64,000 nt of DNA from positions 186,001 to 250,000 of the forward strand of contig NZ_JBELOK010000005.1 in assembly GCF_040276085.1 (NCBI RefSeq). The letters are read 5' to 3'. Shown one piece after another: positions 62,283-64,000 of this stretch. The notes below the pieces were generated by a model that made no database searches, had not been told where the DNA came from, and saw only the letters and a program-made list of their open reading frames with translations. The position numbers and the translations under genes were made by a program. Position 1 is the first letter of the stretch, and each line of letters opens with the position of its first letter. This stretch comes from Castellaniella sp040276085. Its GTDB lineage: Bacteria; Pseudomonadota; Gammaproteobacteria; Burkholderiales; Burkholderiaceae_B.

Positions 62283-62469
62283 ACCGCGTTCTCCTGATTG
62301 TCGGCCAAGACCCAGATGCAGGACTGCGGGCCGATGGCAAAATACTAAGCGTGATTCCAGCCAGGGACGAGTACCGTTTTATGAGCCCACCATAAGGCAT
62401 TGTTATATTAGAGAAAACCCTAGCCATGGGTTTTTATCTGCAAGAGTGGCGCACACCAAAACCACGTGC

Positions 62470-62483
62470 AATGCAATTGCATT
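62470..62483 (+). promoter_or_regulatory. Perfect 14-bp palindrome upstream of prlF
   Basis: AATGCAATTGCATT is its own reverse complement and overlaps the likely -35 (TGCAAT at 62472-62477), with TACACT at 62495-62500 as -10 and 17 bp between. A palindrome on the promoter of a toxin-antitoxin operon is a likely autorepression operator; the link is inferred. Confidence 0.6.
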
Positions 62484-62524
62484 ACTACATAGAGTACACT
62501 GCCTGATGCTCTCTGGAGAACGAC

Positions 62525-62854
62525 ATGTCTGCCATCCTGGAAGTCGAATCCACACTGACCGACCGCTACCAAACCACCGTACCAGAAACCGTGCGCCGTG
62601 CCCTTCAGTTGGGCAAGCGCGACAAGATCCATTACACCATCCGCCCAGACGGCCAAGTGGTGCTGACACGCGCCAGTGCGCCGGCTGACGCCGACCCGGT
62701 ACTTGGCAAATTTTTAGATTTTCTGGCTCGCGATATCAGCAACCACCCAGACCGCTTGCAAGCAATCGATCACAGTCTCGTACAGCACCTGCAAGCTCTC
62801 ACCGAGGGTGCAGATATCGAGCTTGACATGCCCCTATCGGCGGGCGATGAATGA
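62525..62854 (+). CDS. prlF: PrlF-type antitoxin (SpoVT/AbrB domain)
   Basis: This 109-residue protein has an AbrB-like DNA-binding N-terminus (ESTLTDRYQTTVPETVRRALQLG; RPDGQVVLTRA) and a helical C-terminus that would wrap the toxin. PrlF neutralises YhaV and autoregulates. Its stop overlaps the toxin start (ATGA), as expected for coupled antitoxin-toxin pairs. The palindrome at 62470 is the probable binding site. Confidence 0.9.
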   Translation: MSAILEVESTLTDRYQTTVPETVRRALQLGKRDKIHYTIRPDGQVVLTRASAPADADPVLGKFLDFLARDISNHPDRLQAIDHSLVQHLQALTEGADIELDMPLSAGDE

Positions 62855-63312
62855 GCACGGGCAAACGCACTCCTCTGCTTATCCACGGATGGACGGTTTT
62901 TGCACACCCACCATTTCTTGCGCAACTTAACGGACTCACCCAGCAGGTTGAAGCACTCAAAAAAAGGGATCCTGCTGGATACATAAAAAAAAATGCCACC
63001 AAACGGCTGGCAGCGATCACAAAACTGGCATTCGATATCATCCCGCAAGACCCCACGAAGCCAGAATACCGGCAGGGTCGCACCCTGGGCGACCATTACA
63101 AGCACTGGTTCCGGGCTAAATTTTTTCAGCAGTACCGTCTATTTTTTCGCTATCACGCCCCCAGCAAAGTGATCGTGCTGGCCCGGGTTAACGACACAGA
63201 CACCAAGCGGGCTTATGAGAGCGAAGACGACGCCTATCGGGTGTTCACGAAAATGCTGGATAGCGGGCACCCGCCTGATGACTGGGATCAGCTTCTGAAA
63301 GAAGCTAAGTAA
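62851..63312 (+). CDS. yhaV: YhaV-type toxin (ribosome-dependent endoribonuclease)
   Basis: This 153-residue protein matches the YhaV length and pattern: HGWTVFAHPPFLAQLNGL at the N-terminus, a central DPTKPEYRQGRTLGDHYKHWFRAKF, and a C-terminal VLARVNDTDTKRAYESEDDAYRVFTKML. YhaV cleaves mRNA in a ribosome-dependent way and is held by PrlF. The pair is complete and in the right order. It is followed by a convergent SDR gene. Confidence 0.92.
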   Translation: MSTGKRTPLLIHGWTVFAHPPFLAQLNGLTQQVEALKKRDPAGYIKKNATKRLAAITKLAFDIIPQDPTKPEYRQGRTLGDHYKHWFRAKFFQQYRLFFRYHAPSKVIVLARVNDTDTKRAYESEDDAYRVFTKMLDSGHPPDDWDQLLKEAK

Positions 63313-63379
63313 TCCAGCGGTCAGCCAGCCTCCCAAAGGCTGGCCCCCTCCACTACATCAACCTACCGCAACGGCCCCG

Positions 63380-64000
63380 CTAGGCCGCCGTAAACCCATT
63401 ATCCACAAACAGATGGGTGCCCGTCACGAAGCTTGAGTCATCACAGGCCAGAAACAGCGCAGCCTTGGCGACATCCTCGGGTTCGCCAATACGGCCCTGT
63501 CGTTCCTTCAGCCCGATGCCAGATGCGTCAACACCTTGTGCAGCAAGTTCCTGGATTTCCCTCAAGCCGTGCGGGGTACGAATAAAGCCGGGGCAGATCG
63601 CGTTGCAGCGCACGTTCCGGTCTCGAAACTCCGTGGCAATAGCACGTGCAAACATATGGACGGCCCCTTTTGTGGTGTCGTACAGTACTTCACCCGGAGT
63701 GGCCGCCACCGCGGAGATGGAAGATGTGCAGATGATGGAGCCCCCCCCTGCCTTGATCATTGCCGGCAGTGCTGCACGCGTCATCAGAAACATGGAACGG
63801 ACATTGACTGCATGTAGCCAGTCCCATTCCTGGAGGGAAATATCCAGGAATGGTTTGATCAGGATAGTGCCTGCATGATTGAACAGGACATCTGCGGCAC
63901 CAAATTTTGCGGTGATATCTGCCATTGTGGCAAGAACCACTTCCTCATCTGACACATCAGCCATCCATGCCCGAGCTTCGCCACCAGCTGCCTGGATCGC
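63380..64000 (-). CDS. Short-chain dehydrogenase/reductase, N-terminus outside window
   Basis: The gene is on the minus strand and runs off the right edge, so the Rossmann glycine motif lies outside. The visible 206 codons include FNHAGTILIKPFLDIS, the Ser in CTSSISA, the catalytic Tyr-x3-Lys (YDTTK), a GAVHMFARAIATEF helix and CPGFIRTPHG, all typical of classical SDR oxidoreductases (3-oxoacyl reductase-like). The stop is at 63380. The substrate is not defined. Confidence 0.88.
   Translation of the reverse strand, partial: AIQAAGGEARAWMADVSDEEVVLATMADITAKFGAADVLFNHAGTILIKPFLDISLQEWDWLHAVNVRSMFLMTRAALPAMIKAGGGSIICTSSISAVAATPGEVLYDTTKGAVHMFARAIATEFRDRNVRCNAICPGFIRTPHGLREIQELAAQGVDASGIGLKERQGRIGEPEDVAKAALFLACDDSSFVTGTHLFVDNGFTAA

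Noticed and set aside
61395..62297. A plus-strand frame opposite the hydantoinase
   Set aside because: It mirrors a catalytically complete gene on the other strand.

Overview
The window comes from a GC-rich betaproteobacterium, most likely an Alcaligenaceae member of the order Burkholderiales. This rests on a prophage whose structural genes and reverse transcriptase resemble those of the Bordetella podovirus BPP-1, and on the style of the chromosomal genes (mnmH-selD pair, hydroxamate siderophore locus, D-hydantoin cluster). The genus cannot be fixed from the sequence alone.

Bases 1 to about 25,090 are the late half of a BPP-1-like podoviral prophage, all on the plus strand: terminase, a GNAT/cupin-like pair, portal, Bbp19-like protein, scaffold, major capsid, cement protein, two tail-tube proteins, three internal virion (ejection) proteins including a 2184-residue polyvalent protein, a receptor-binding tail fibre, and a lysis cassette with nested spanins. 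Integrase, repressor and replication genes are not in view and should lie left of base 1. The prophage carries a diversity-generating retroelement (DGR). The 3' end of the tail-fibre gene is a variable repeat (VR, 21756-21861). A template repeat (TR, 22004-22109) lies 248 bp downstream, followed by a DGR-type reverse transcriptase (22244-23227). TR and VR differ at 11 positions over 106 bp, and every difference is an adenine in TR, which is the signature of adenine mutagenesis. No avd accessory gene is visible, and TR lies in the same open frame as the reverse transcriptase. A 13-bp motif, CCCGTGGCCTTGA, recurs before four phage genes.

Bases 25,260 to 30,042 carry housekeeping genes: mnmH and selD (selenium-modified tRNA), a HerA-like ATPase, tag (3-methyladenine glycosylase) and a DUF3293 protein. 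A tRNA-Met(CAU) gene at 30097-30173 is the target of a 2.3-kb island bounded by 93-bp direct repeats. The island holds only a truncated type III-style methyltransferase and a RhuM-Fic protein, and has no integrase.

Bases 32,425 to 42,615 carry msrQ-msrP (periplasmic methionine sulfoxide repair), a diguanylate cyclase, an M14 metallopeptidase, a small lipoprotein, a membrane-anchored glutamate-synthase-like FMN protein, a chemoreceptor with a sigma-28 promoter, and a phospholipase D-family lipoprotein. Bases 42,669 to 51,415 hold an alcohol dehydrogenase, then an iron locus: AraC-type regulator, Fur-box-like promoter, TonB receptor, fhuF-like reductase and fhuC/D/B transporter.

Bases 51,534 to 64,000 are catabolic. 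A GntR regulator lies between an enolase-superfamily enzyme and an aldehyde dehydrogenase. A D-hydantoin cluster follows (carbamoylase and racemase in one unit; hydantoinase with an amino-acid-type ABC transporter in a second; a LysR regulator between them), then a PrlF-YhaV toxin-antitoxin pair and an SDR oxidoreductase cut by the window edge.
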